A stretch of DNA of 64,000 bases from Rhodocyclaceae bacterium (GTDB lineage: Bacteria > Pseudomonadota > Gammaproteobacteria > Burkholderiales > Rhodocyclaceae), in the NCBI GenBank assembly GCA_016702335.1, contig JADJEF010000003.1, positions 310,001 to 374,000 on the forward strand, in the 5' to 3' direction. Below the pieces are notes generated by a model. The model worked only from the letters and a program-made list of their open reading frames with translations, had not been told where the DNA came from and ran no database searches. Made by a program: the position numbers and the translations under genes. Shown here one piece after another: positions 17,843 to 30,100 of the stretch. Position 1 is the stretch's first letter, and every line of letters starts with the position of its first letter.

Positions 17843-19771
17843 ATGTCGATTTATCGCCAACTTTGGCTCGCCATCATTATCAGCATGCTGTTGGCGCTGG
17901 GGGGCAGCTTGTTTGCTTCGCTGCTTTCGGCCAGGTCCTACCTTGAGCAACAGCTCACCATGAAAAATGCTGACAACGCGGCGGTACTCGCCCTGGCCCT
18001 GGGGCAGCAAAACCCTGATCAGGTCACCGTCGAGTTAGCGATTGCGGCGGTGTTCGACAGTGGGCATTACGAATCCATCCGGGTGATTGATCCGGCCGGC
18101 AAAGTCATCATTGAGCGAGTCTCGCCTCCGGGAGATATTGGCGCTCCCGTGTGGTTTGCTGAGCTGTTGCCCCTTGTTGCGAACGCGGGCGAGGCGCAGA
18201 TCAGCAGCGGTTGGACGCAATTTGGCAAGATCGTTTTGGTAAGCCAGAGCCGGTTTGCCTACGAAGCTCTGTGGAGCAGCACCAAGGAGATGATTGTCGC
18301 CCTGATTTTGGCCGGCTTTATTGGTGGTTACCTCGGCACCCTGATCATGCGCCGGTTGCGTGACCCTCTGAGCGCGGTGGTCAGGCAGGCTGAGGCCATC
18401 TCCGATCGGCGCTTTGTCACCATACCCGAGCCCAATGTGCCGGAACTGCGAAAACTGGCCAAGGCCATGAACACTACGGTCACGCGAATCAAGGATATGT
18501 TTGACGAAGAAGCCGCGCGCCTCGAAACAGTGCGTCGCGAAGCTAACTACGACCGGCTTACCGGGCTCGCCAATCGTGAGTTCTTCATGGCGCAATTACG
18601 CGCGTCGCTGGAAGATGAAAACGCCACGGGCGGCGCTTTGTTGCTGATCCGTATCGCCAATCTTGCCGACGCCAATAAGCGCCTTGGACGCGCCGCGACC
18701 GATGATTTACTGAAACGGGTAGCGTCTACAATTTCCGCAAGCATTGCGCCTGACGCAGATGATGTCGCAGCACGGATGAACGGTGCTGATTTTGCACTGC
18801 TGCTTGAGGGCATGAGTGCAGACAGGTCAAGGGCGAACCTCCTGTTGAATGAACTCGTCAAGACAATGGAGCCCTTTTTAGAAAGCGGTCCAGCCGCCTA
18901 TATCGGCTTTGGTGTGTTTAAGCAGGGCACTGAACTTGGCAGTTTGCTCGCGCAGGTCGATGCCGCTCTGGCCAGCGCAGAGAGTGATGGGGTCAATGGG
19001 GTTCGCGAAGCAGCCATGGCCACTGACGACGATACCCCGCGCAGTGCTGAACACTGGTCGGCCGTGATTCATCAGTCGCTGGAGAAACACTGGATAAGGC
19101 TGATCTCATTTCCGGTGGTCACCATGCAAGGAAAATTGATTCACGAGGAATGCCCGCTACGACTGAAGTTTGACCCGCAAGGCGAGTGGCTCCCGGCCGG
19201 CCGATTCTTGCCGGTGGCTGAGCGTCTCGGGCTCACCGGTAGTCTCGACCTTGCCGCACTGGCATTAGGCTTGACGCATCTTGAGCAACAGCCGGCGCTG
19301 GCTGGCGTTGGAATCAATCTTTCAGCCACTTCTCTCACCACAGAAAACTTTCAGCAAGACCTGCACATGCTGCTTTCAAAACACCCGCAAGCGGCCACCC
19401 GACTATGGGTGGAAGTTGCAGAAACAGGAGCGCTCAAGCATCTTGAAATCTTCCGGGAATTGTGTGGGGTACTCAAGGAGCACCACTGTCATGTCGGCAT
19501 TGAACACTTCGGTCGGCACTTTAGTCAGATCGGCCAACTGCATGATCTGGGCTTGGACTACATCAAAGTCGACGCCAGTTTCGTTCGCGGCATAGAAAGC
19601 AATCAGGGCAATCAGTCGTTCCTGAAGGGGCTGCGCTCGATCGCCCACAATATCGGAATGCGGGTGATCGGTGAAGGCGTAACCAGCACTGAGGAATTTT
19701 CAGCCTTGGCCGCGCTGGGGTTCGATGGCGCTACCGGTCCCGGGGTCAAAGTTACCACCGGTATAGGCTAA
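17843..19771 (+). CDS. lapD: LapD, c-di-GMP receptor with degenerate GGDEF and EAL domains
   Basis: This 642-aa inner-membrane receptor has a first helix at residues ~6-28 and a periplasmic LapG-binding domain to about residue 150. A second helix (MIVALILAGFIGGYLGTLI) and a HAMP segment follow, then a signalling helix, GGDEF-like (~230-395) and EAL-like (~405-640) domains. The GGDEF signature is replaced by NGADF near residue 313, and the EAL signature by HEECPL near residue 434. It is therefore predicted to be neither cyclase nor phosphodiesterase, as known for LapD. High c-di-GMP bound at the EAL domain causes the periplasmic domain to capture LapG and preserve the adhesin. The ribosome-binding site AAGGA stands seven bases before ATG. 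It converges end-to-end with the 281-aa gene. Confidence 0.95.
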   Translation: MSIYRQLWLAIIISMLLALGGSLFASLLSARSYLEQQLTMKNADNAAVLALALGQQNPDQVTVELAIAAVFDSGHYESIRVIDPAGKVIIERVSPPGDIGAPVWFAELLPLVANAGEAQISSGWTQFGKIVLVSQSRFAYEALWSSTKEMIVALILAGFIGGYLGTLIMRRLRDPLSAVVRQAEAISDRRFVTIPEPNVPELRKLAKAMNTTVTRIKDMFDEEAARLETVRREANYDRLTGLANREFFMAQLRASLEDENATGGALLLIRIANLADANKRLGRAATDDLLKRVASTISASIAPDADDVAARMNGADFALLLEGMSADRSRANLLLNELVKTMEPFLESGPAAYIGFGVFKQGTELGSLLAQVDAALASAESDGVNGVREAAMATDDDTPRSAEHWSAVIHQSLEKHWIRLISFPVVTMQGKLIHEECPLRLKFDPQGEWLPAGRFLPVAERLGLTGSLDLAALALGLTHLEQQPALAGVGINLSATSLTTENFQQDLHMLLSKHPQAATRLWVEVAETGALKHLEIFRELCGVLKEHHCHVGIEHFGRHFSQIGQLHDLGLDYIKVDASFVRGIESNQGNQSFLKGLRSIAHNIGMRVIGEGVTSTEEFSALAALGFDGATGPGVKVTTGIG

Positions 19772-20617
19772 TCAAACTGCAGCATTGATATCCATTGTCG
19801 ATATCACAATCATTTTCCTGGTGCCGGGCAGCATGACTTCGGTGGAAACCGAATCGTCCTGGTAGTCGGGCAGTCGCGGTGGCCGGGGCCCGAGCCAGGC
19901 TTCCGGCGGTAGATGAGAATTGCCCAAATCCAGTGTTTCATCAGAGGGCATCTCGAGAAAAAGTACGGGCACCTGGCTGATCCCGCTGCGTAACAATCCG
20001 AACGCGCGGTGGTAGCCGTCCTTGAGCAGGTAGCGGCCACGATACCGGATCACCTGCATGAAAGACGGGGTCACGCCGGCCATGAACCCGCAGCCCACGC
20101 CGCCCGGAACGGAGCGGGTGAAATGCCCGATCACATCGAGGTTCCGGTTGAGCGACGAAATCACCCAGGCCCGCTGAACTGAGTCGAAGTGGACAGTGGG
20201 TTCGCCATAGGTTTCCAGTCCCAACGTAACCCGGGCGAGGGACAAGAGGTCATCCTTGTTTGCATGGGCTGTTTGCGCCTGCGCAGGTTCAATGCAAACT
20301 GTCTCCTGAAATGCACACAACTTGCTCAGATCGGCCATTCGCACCTGCCAGCCAGCGTTCATGAACGGCTTTGCGTACTGGTTTGTGGAGAATTCCCTGA
20401 CGTAGTCATGCAGCACCGCCGGCAAGGGCGCAATTGCACCCCTCTGATCAGTGGCGGCCGGGCGATCCGCCACCGCTTGCCGGGCGGCCCCCGCCCGCTC
20501 AGCCAGCGCTGTATCAGCGCCGGGGCCGCCACTCGCCCCACAATACGTCGAGACGTCCCCGGGTGCCATCCAGCCGATTAGTGCGCGAGCCCGTTGCAGC
20601 GAAGTACTATCCACCAA
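19772..20617 (-). CDS. Unknown 281-aa protein between lapD and the adhesin gene
   Basis: I do not recognise this protein with confidence. It starts at TTG (20617), with an AGGGA ribosome-binding site eight bases upstream. The first 70 residues are Ala/Gly-rich. The body (residues ~80-260) is well ordered: YAKPFMNAGWQVRMADLSKL, then VTLGLETYGEPTVHFDS, RAWVISSLNRNLDVIG, and RYRGRYLLKDGYHRAFGLLRSG followed by QVPVLFLEMPSDE. The YLLKDGYHR element resembles the nucleotide-contacting GxxHR motif of ParB/sulfiredoxin-like folds; this is suggestive only. There is no signal peptide or membrane helix. It lies 48 bases after the adhesin stop on the same strand, so it could be co-transcribed with the adhesin and act in its export, modification or control. 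Confidence 0.7.
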   Translation of the reverse strand: MVDSTSLQRARALIGWMAPGDVSTYCGASGGPGADTALAERAGAARQAVADRPAATDQRGAIAPLPAVLHDYVREFSTNQYAKPFMNAGWQVRMADLSKLCAFQETVCIEPAQAQTAHANKDDLLSLARVTLGLETYGEPTVHFDSVQRAWVISSLNRNLDVIGHFTRSVPGGVGCGFMAGVTPSFMQVIRYRGRYLLKDGYHRAFGLLRSGISQVPVLFLEMPSDETLDLGNSHLPPEAWLGPRPPRLPDYQDDSVSTEVMLPGTRKMIVISTMDINAAV

Positions 20618-20665
20618 CCTCGTCGTCCCTGCTTGCTCTGCCCTTACTCACAGTCGGTACTGTCC

Positions 20666-21190
20666 TCAGTCAGTGATCAATTTTCCGGTTTTCAGCAATT
20701 CCTGGATGATCTGCTGGTCGGTCGTATTCGATCCGATCAGATTCAAGTTTTCGAGCACGATCTTCTGATCTTCCTTCCCGCTTGGCACCGCGCTGCCAAC
20801 CATGTGGTCGCCCCCCGAGAATCCCCCGCTGGAACTGATATGAACGATGGTGCTGCTTCCACTCTGCTCGAAATGCAGGTAATTCTCAAGGTTGGCAGCG
20901 GTTCCGTGTGCTTCCTCGCCCTGCAGCAGATCACGCAGATCAAGCTTGTCGCCAGTGCCAAAGTCCTTCACCGTATCGACCGCCGGTGTTGTCGTAGTGC
21001 CTCTATCCGCAAGATGCCAGACAAAAGTATCGGCTCCCGCACCGCCCGTCAGTACGTCATTTCCGCTGCCGCCTTCAATCAGATCCTGCCCTATTCCACC
21101 CGACAGATTATCGTTACCGGCACGACCCAAAAGGTGCTCATTGTCGAAATGCGCAGGTTTGCTGTTCTGCAGGTCGTCGTTGCCAGTCAG
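20666..21190 (-). other. RTX calcium-binding repeats and type I secretion signal of the adhesin
   Basis: Glycine-rich nonapeptides lie around 21010-21130: GRAGNDNLSGG, GQDLIEGGSGNDVLTGG and GADTF. A segment of about 130 residues without glycine repeats follows, containing VKDFGTGDKLDLRDLL, as in type I secretion C-termini (the DxLxLxxLL pattern seen in RTX adhesins). This end leaves the cell first and folds on calcium binding. Confidence 0.9.
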
Positions 21191-24100
21191 CGTATTGGCA
21201 TTGGCATCGCCGGCGACAAGTCGATGCGCGAGATTGATGCTGGCGGTAGCCGTCGAGGTGCTGTTGCCATCGCTAATGGTGTAAGTAAAACTGTCTGTCC
21301 CCTGGAAGGCGCTGTTGGTAATCGTGTAACTGATCGTCCCGTCACTGTTGAGCTTGACGGTGCCGAAACTGGCGTTGCCGGAAACACTGGTGATGCTGAG
21401 CGAATCCCGGTCGGCATCGCTGTCGTTGCTCAGCAGATAGGCTGACGAGAACGTCGTCGTCAGGTTTGCCGCCCCGGTCGCGCCCATGTCCAGTCGCTTG
21501 CCCTGTGGCGTAAATTTCAAGGCCTGATAGAAGGTCAGGTTATCGTTCGCGGCCACGGGTGCCGTACTGCCTTCCCGCGAAAAATTCAGCACCATTGAAC
21601 CCGTGGTCGTGTCACCATCGGCGTCAGTCATTGAATAGCGAATGGTTTCACTGATGGTGCCGGAAATCGTGCTTTTCGGCGTATAGGAGTACGAACCATC
21701 TCCCATGTCAACCTTGAAAAGTCCGCCCTTCGAGGTTCGAATCGATAACTCATCGGTGGCGCTGTTAAAGGTATAGCCCGCACCGCCAGAGCCTGTTACC
21801 GCAAGGGTATGCGTGGTCCGGTTGAAGGTGTAAGTCATTCCATCGAGAATGATCGAAGGCATGTACCCGCTGTCTCCGCCAATACCGCTGCCGAATGCGA
21901 TATTTTCGGTTAGCAGGTTGCCGGTCTTGGCGGGCGGCAACGTGGCCTGCAGAACGGCATCCAGTTGCGTCATGTCCGTCACGATGAAACTGTCCAGATT
22001 CGCGCCTGCGCCGGTCCCGTCGTAGGCGATCGGATCGACGTCGGTATCGTTGGCGGTAAGGCCGGTTCCGATGCCCAAGGCATAGGACTTGATGTCGTTC
22101 TTAAGCAGGAAGTCCGTCCAGATCTTCTCCTCGCCGGCTTCTATGCCTTCGTCAGCATCATTCCCCGTGGTCCGGTTAGTATCCGTCAGCGTCGCCACAT
22201 TGCCATCGCTGTAGGTCGGCTTTCCATCCGAAATGAAGTAGCTGACATTCTGTGCGCCCGCCAGCTTTCCAGCATGGTCGTAAGCCACCATGGCATCGGC
22301 AAGAGCGGCGTCGTAGTTGGTGCCGCCAGAGGTCGTCAGTCCCGTCACCTGCGTCTTGCCAGAGGTGGGGTCGACCCAGGTGGTACCCACCCAATTGGCA
22401 TCCGTCGAGAACGCGACCACGTGTACGCGCACATCGCCCAATGAGTCGTAGCTGTCGATCAATCGATTGATCGAATCCTTGGCCGCATCAAGTCGCGATT
22501 TGCCCGATATGCCGGATGCGTCCTTCATGCTGCCGGAGATATCCAGAATGATCATCAAATTAGTATCCTGCTTCGGAATAATGACTGACTGCGCCAGGTT
22601 GCCCACAACCGGGCTGTCATCCTCTACAGAGACCCTTAGCGTGGAACTGGCGACCTTGAGTCCGTCAGAAACATTGACACCCACGTTGAAGGAAAACTCA
22701 TCCTCCACGTTAATCTGGGAGTGATCAAACCCCTTGAGCAGGGTTGTCGTGTAACGACCGGTATCGTCGATCGTGACGGTGAGCACCGGACTGGTTACGC
22801 CGCTTGAACTGGTCACGGTCCCGGTTAAGGTGTGCCCACCGGCACCAACTACCCACGCAATGGGCAGGCCGCCGGAGGTGTAGGTGCCGGTCGGCGCAAC
22901 CAACGAAACCGAGAGCGAACTGCTGTCGATATCGCCCACGACAAATTGCCCGGTCCTGACCACCTCGTTGGTGGTATCCACGGTACCTGCCCCATCCTTG
23001 AGGCCGCCTGCCAGCCCCTCTTCCGAAACCGATATGGACTGACCTGCGCTGATGGTGGGCGCGTCATTGACCGAGGTGATAGCAATGGTGGTTATGGCGA
23101 CGTTGCTATTCACCGCCCCATCATTCACGGTAACTTCGATCGAGCGCGTGGTGCCCGGCGTGTCAGAGGTGCTGTTGTAGGTGATCGCGCGCAGGGCGGT
23201 CTGGTAATCAGCCAGCGAAGCCGTGCCACTGATGGTGATCGTGCCCGTGGCCGGATCGTACAAACTGGCCTTGATCCCGGCAGGAAGCGCACCGACGGCG
23301 AGGACGTCCGCCGATTGTGCATCGAGCAAACGAATCGTTGCACTTTTGATCGTTGTGGAATCCACATCGGTAATCTTTGCGTCCACATCACCAATGGCGA
23401 CGGCCGCACCGTTTTCCGTGAAGTTTGCCGTATAGCCGGTACCCGCAACATTGCCGTCCAGGTCCAGCACAGGGGCATCGGCCTTTGCGACGACGTGTAT
23501 GGTGGTCGTCGCCGTATTGCTGTTGTTGTTGCCGTCATTCACGACGACATTGATCAATCGGTCCGTCGTGTCGGGCGAGTCGGAGGTATTGTTGAAACGG
23601 ATCGCCGCGATGGCTGTCTGGTAACTTGCCAGCGAAGCGGAGCCGGTCAAGGTCACCACACCGCCGGCAACAGAGGCCGATATACCCGCTGGCAGGGTGC
23701 CGCTCACCGACAGCACATCGCCCGCCTTTGCGTTGGTGAGCGAGATGCTTGCACTCTGGATGTTTGTGCTGTCGGTATCCTGAATCCGCAGGTCACTGTC
23801 CGCAATGGCGACCGGGGTTCCCTCAACGTAGACGGTCGCATAATCGGCTTGATGAGCCACCGTGTCTGAAGTCACCACCACCACGCTGGACTTCATGTTA
23901 TCGATGCGAAAGCCTGTGGGCCCGGAATGCGAGGGATTACCGGCATCCCGATTCTCGATAACAAAAGTAATCGTGTTTGCGCCCGCCTTGAATGCCGCAT
24001 CGGCACCACGCAAGTCAATATGCACCGACGCCTGATAGCTTGCTGCCGAGTTGATTCCGGTGGAAACGCCATTGACCAGCACGTCGCGCAGGTAATTGTC

Positions 24101-27100
24101 GGCGTACAGGTCGAAGCCGATGTCGACGGTTTTCGGGTCCGCGCCGGCCTGCAAACTGAAGCTGGTCTGGAACTGATACAGTCCTGTCGGGTTGTTACCG
24201 CCACCGGAACCGATCCAAGCCGAATCCACCGGTGCGCCCCCTACCGACGCATCGGCGGCCCATCCGCCATTGCTGGTGACCACATCGGTTACCGAGCCCC
24301 CGCCTGGTTGCGAAGCGATCGCGTAATGGGGGTCGGCAACGCCTTGCGCCAGGACCGTGCCGTTATCTGCGACGCCGGTGTTGAATAGTCCGGCAATCGC
24401 CTGGTTTTCGTAATGGATATTGGCGGAGTTGTTGCCGTCAAGATCGAGCGTCGGGGCGTAGTCGTTGTCGACGATGGTGCCAGTGACACTGACTTGTGTG
24501 CCATGGTTGGCAATCGCCTCGAAAGCCCCCGTAACGTCAGTGACCGTGCTGACGGAGAGCGTATAGCCCTCATTATTTTCATCAATCAGGTCATTGAATG
24601 TCGCATTGCTGATCGTGACCCCGTTCTGGCCACCAGGAATCGTAACGGTCGTCAAACGAGAGCCGGTGTAGTCAGCGGCGACGGTAGTGTCGGCGCTATA
24701 ACTCAAGGTCACCGTGACGCTACCCCCTGTGGGCACCGACACCAGCTGACCTGATGCATTGACCAGCTCGACACGGTGGCTCAACGTGCCGCCTTCATTG
24801 ACGCTGTCGGTGACGTTAACGAGGCGGACGAAGACCGTGTCGGTCGCGGTCGGGCCGGCTTCGTCGGTGATGGCGCTGCTGGCGATCTTGTTCGTGCCCA
24901 CGGCCACCGCTTCAAACACGCCGGTGGTGTCGGTGACGCCGGTGAGGGTGGCGACCAGGGCTTCGCTACCTTCTTTAAGATTGTCATCGGTGGCGGTGAC
25001 AGTGAACGTCGCCGTCCCGCCGCGCCGACTTGGACGCTGCTGGGCAGGGCGCTGGTCGGGGGCGGGGGGGGGGGGTAGGTGAGCTGCCGCCGGCGACGCT
25101 GGCGGCATTGACGCCGATCTCGGCATAGACCGTGTCGGTCGCGGGCGACTCGGTGATGGGGTCGCCCCGGCCACGGCACGCGGTGACGGTAGGGTGGGCC
25201 GGCGCTGCCTTCCGATTGCCACGGGGGTGACGGTGAAGCGGGGGGGCGGGGGGGGGGGGGGCGCGGGGGGGCGGGCGCGGGGGCGGGCGGGGGGGGGGGG
25301 CGGGGGGGGGGGGGGGGGGGGGTGAGCTGGCCGCTTTCGGCGACACTGGCGGCATTGACACTGATTTCGGCATAGACCGTGTCGGTGGTGCCGGGCCCGG
25401 CTTCATCGGTGATGGCGCTGCTGGCGATCTTATTCGTGCCCACGGCCACCGCTTCAAACACGCCGGTGGTGTCGGTGACGCCGGTGAGGGTGGCGACCAG
25501 GGCTTCGCTGCCTTCCTTGAGGTAGTCATCGGTGGCGGTGACGGTGAACGTCGCCGTCCCGCCAGCGCCGACTTGCACGCTACTGGGCAGGGCGCTGGTG
25601 TCAGCGCCGCCGGCGGCAGCGCCGCTCCAGCTCAGGGCGACCGTGACATTGCCCCCGGCCGGGACACTGACGGTGTTACCGGCGCTGTCCTTGAGGGTGA
25701 CGGTGTAGGTGAGCAGGCCGCTTTCGGCGACGCTGGCGGCATTGACGCTGATCTCGGCATAGACCGTGTCGGTAGTGCCGGGGGAGGCTTCGTCGGTGAT
25801 GGCGCTGCTGGCGATTTTGTTCGTGCCCACGGCCACGGCTTCAAACACGCCGGTGGTGTCGGTGACGCCGGTGAGGGTGGCGACCAGGGCTTCGCTGCCT
25901 TCCTTGAGGTAGTCATCGGTGGCGGTGACGGTGAACGTCGCCGTCCCGCCAGCGCCGACTTGCACGCTGCTGGGCAGGGCGCTGGTGTCAGCGCCGCCGG
26001 CGGCAGCGCCGCTCCAGTTCAGGGCGACAGTGACATTGCCGCCGGCCGGAATGCTGACGGTGTTACCGGCGCTGTCTTTGAGGGTGACGGTGTAGGTGAG
26101 CAGGCCGCTTTCGGCGACGCTGGCGGCATTGACGCTGATCTCGGCATAGACCGTGTCGGTAGTGCCGGGGGAGGCTTCGTCGGTGATGGCGCTGCTGGCG
26201 ACCTTGTTCGTGCCCACGGCCACCGCTTCAAACACGCCGGTGGTGTCGGTGACGCCGGTAAGGGTGGCGACCAGGGCTTCGCTGCCTTCCTTGAGGTAGT
26301 CATCGGTGGCGGTGACGGTGAACGTCGCCGGTCCACCCGCGCCACTGGACGCTGCTGGGGCAGGGCGCTGGTGTCGGCACCGCCGGCGGCGGCACCGCTC
26401 CAGTTCAGGGCGACCGTGACATTGCCGCCGGCCGGGACGCTGACGGTGTTGCCGGCGCTGTCCTTGAGGGTGACGGTGTAGGTGAGCTGGCCGCTCTCGG
26501 CGACGCTGGCGGCATTGACGCTGATCTCGGCATAGACCGTGTCGGTAGTGCCGGGGGAGGTTTCGTCGGTGATGGCGCTGCTGGCGATTTTGTTCGTGCC
26601 CACGGCCACGGCTTCAAACACGCCGGTGGTGTCGGTGACGCCGGTGAGGGTGGCGACCAGGGCTTCGCTGCCTTCTTTCAGGTAGTCATCCTTGGCGGCG
26701 ACGGTGAACGTCGCCGTCCCACCCGCGCCGACTTGCACGCTACTGGGCAGGGCGCTGGTGTCAGCGCCGCCGGCGGCGGCTCCGCTCCAGGTCAGGGCGA
26801 CCGTGACATTGCCCCCGGCCGGGACGCTGACGGTGTTACCGGCGCTGTCCTTGAGGGTGACGGTGTAGGTGAGCTGGCCGCTTTCGGCGACGCTGGCGGC
26901 ATTGACGCTGATCTCGGCATAGACCGTGTCGGTAGTGCCGGGGGAGGCTTCATCGGTGATGGCGCTGCTGGCGATTTTGTTCGTGCCCACGGCCACGGCT
27001 TCAAACACGCCGGTGGTGTCGGTGACGCCGGTGAGGGTGGCGACCAGGGCTTCGCTGCCTTCCTTGAGGTAGTCATCGGTGGCGGTGACGGTGAACGTCG

Positions 27101-30100
27101 CCGTCCCACCCGCGCCGACTTGCACGCTACTGGGCAGGGCGCTGGTGTCGGCACCGCCGGCGGCGGCACCGCTCCAGCTCAGGGCGACCGTGACGTTGCC
27201 CCCGGCCGGGACGCTGACGGTGTTGCCGGCGCTGTCCTTGAGGGTGACGGTGTAGGTGAGCTGGCCGCTTTCGGCGACGCTGGCGGCATTGACGCTGATC
27301 TCGGCATAGACCGTGTCGGTGGCCGTCGGGCCGGCTTCATCGGTGATGGCGCTGCTGGCGATTTTGTTCGTGCCCACGGCCACCGCTTCAAACACGCCGG
27401 TGGTGTCGGTGACGCCGGTGACGGTGGCGACCAGGGCTTCGCTACCTTCTTTCAGATAGTCATCCTTGGCGGTGACGGTGAACGTCGCCGTCCCACCAGC
27501 GCCGACTTGCACGCTACTGGGCAGGGCGCTGGTGTCAGCGCCGCCGGCGGCAGCGCCGCTCCAGGTCAGGGCGACCGTGACATTGCCCCCGGCCGGGACG
27601 CTGACGGTATTGCCGGCGCTGTCCTTGAGGGTGACGGTGTAGGTGAGCTGACCGCTTTCGGCGACGCTGGCGGCATTGACGCTGATCTCGGCATAGACCG
27701 TGTCGGTGTCGTCAGTGATCGTGGTGCTCACCGTACTGCTGGTGGTGAGCGCTTCGAAGTTGCCGCCACTCGTGCCGGTAATGCCGGCAGTCACGCTCTG
27801 TGCGCCCTGGACATAGACGTCGTCCGCGCGCACCGGCACGGCCACGCTTGAGGCGCTGCTCTGGCCGACGGGGATGGTGATGGTCGCGCCATTGTTCAGG
27901 GTGATGACCAGCGGGCTACCGGTGACGGCATTGTTGACCGTGGCGGTATAGACGATGGACCCGCCCTCGGTGACACTGGCGGCAGAGGCGGTGAGGGTGA
28001 CGGTGGTGACATCCGCATCATCGACGATAGTGGTCGAGACTGTGCTGGTGGTCGTCAGGGCTTCGAAGTTGCCGCCCGTGGTGCCGGTGATGCCGGTAGT
28101 GACCGCCTGCGTGCCTTGCACATAGGCATCATCGGCACGTACCGGCACGGCCACGCTTGAGGCGCTGCTCTGGCCGACGGGGATGGTGATGGTCGCGCCA
28201 TTGTTCAGGGTGATCACCAGCGGTGTGCCAGTAACCGCGTTGTTGAGTGTGGCGGTATAGACGATGCTGCCGCCCTCGGTGACGCTGGCGGCACTGGCGG
28301 TCAGTGTGACGGTGGTGGCGTCGATGGTATCGGCAATAGTCGTCACAGCCGGGGTTGAGTCGATGGCGACGCTGATACCGCCGCCGGCCACCCCCACGAT
28401 CGTGGTACTGATGCTGGTCGGGTCCACATACACATCGTCGCCCGGTGCGACCGGCACGCTCACCGTGCCGCTCAGTTGCCCTCCCGGTATGGTGATGAAG
28501 CTGCCGTTAGCCAGCGTAATCGTCAGGTCGCTGACCGGCGCCTGCGTGACCGTAGCGGTATAGACGATGGTGCCACCCGCTTCGGTCAGCGTTGTTGTGG
28601 CCCCCAGGCTGACCGTCGATATATCGTTGTCAACAATACTGGTAGTGACGCTGCCGGTAGTTGTGCTGAGCACCAGGTTCTCGAAGTTACCGCCGCCAGC
28701 CCCGGCAAGACTGACGGTAAAGCTTTCTGCACCTTCGGCAATGGCGTCGTCCAGGCTGGCAATACTGAAGTTGGCACTGGCGTCTCCGGCAGCGATGGTG
28801 ACTGTCGCCACGCCGGTGAAGTCACTGCCATTGGCGGCTATACCGCTGTAAGTCAGATTGACGGTGACCGCCGTCTGCGCCGGATTGCTCAGGGAAACCG
28901 TGTAGTTGCCGGTGCCGCCTTCACTGACGCTGGTGCTGCCTGTCAGGCTTACGGTGGTGACATCCATGGTATCCGCGACGGCGGTGCTGGCACTGGTGAC
29001 GCCCAGTTGCAGTTGCTCCAGATTGCCGCCGCTGGTGCCGCTGATGCTGACCGTGACCGAGCCGGCATCGAGATAGACATCGTCGGTGGGCGCGGGCAGG
29101 TCAATGCTGGCGCTGCTGCTGCCGGCGGCAATGACGATGCTCTGGCCGTTGGAGAGGGTGACGGTGAGGTCGCTGCCGGCCGGGTTGGTTAGGCTGGCGG
29201 TGTAGGTGATGGTGCCGCCCTCATTGACACCGGCACTGGCGGTGAGGTTGAGGATGGTGACATTAATAGTGTCGGTGATGGTGGTGACGACCGGAATCGC
29301 CGTGCTGCCAGCGCCGACTTGCAGTGCTTCGTAGTTGCCGCCACTGGTGCTGGTGACGGTGACACTCACCGATCCGGCGTCGATCACGGCATCGTCCGCC
29401 GGGGCGGCGACGCTGACCGAGCCGGAGGTCTCACCGGAGAGGATGGTGAGGATGGCGCCGTTACTGAGCGTGAGGACGAGATTGCCCTGCGGGGCGCTGC
29501 CGACCGTGGCGGTGTAGGTGATGCTGCCACCCTCGCTGACACTGGCGTCGGCCGCCAGATTGACGGTGACGGTGTCGGTGGTGTCGGCGACGGCGGTACT
29601 GACGCTGGTGACGCCCAGTTGCAGCTGCTCCAGATTGCCACCACTGGTGCCGGTGATGCTGACCGGGACAACGCCGGCATCGAGATAGACGTCGTCGGTG
29701 GGCGCGGGCAGGTCAATGCTGGCGCTGCTGCTGCCGGCGGCAATGACGATGCTCTGGCCGTTGGAGAGATTGACGGTCAGGTCACTGCCCGCCGGGTTGG
29801 TGAGGCTGGCGGTGTAGGTGATGGTGCCGCCCTCATTGACGGCGGCACTGGCGGTGAGGTTGAGGGTGGTGGTGGTCGGGGTATCGGTAACGGTGGTGAC
29901 GACCGGAATCGCCGTACTACCAGCGCCGACTTGCAGATGTTCGTAGTTGCCGCCCGTCGTTGACGTGACCGTAACGCTGACGCTGCCGGCGTCGATCACG
30001 GCATCATCCGCCGGGGCGGGCACGCTGACCGATCCGCTGGTCTGGCCGGAGAGGATGGTGAGGGTCGCGCCATTGGAGAGCGTGAGGACGAGATTGCCCT

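Noticed and set aside
20630..20665. Terminator after the adhesin (ACAGT-ACCG-ACTGT inverted repeat)
   Set aside because: The stem is only five base pairs and no T run follows, so termination is not supported; read-through into the 281-aa gene remains possible.
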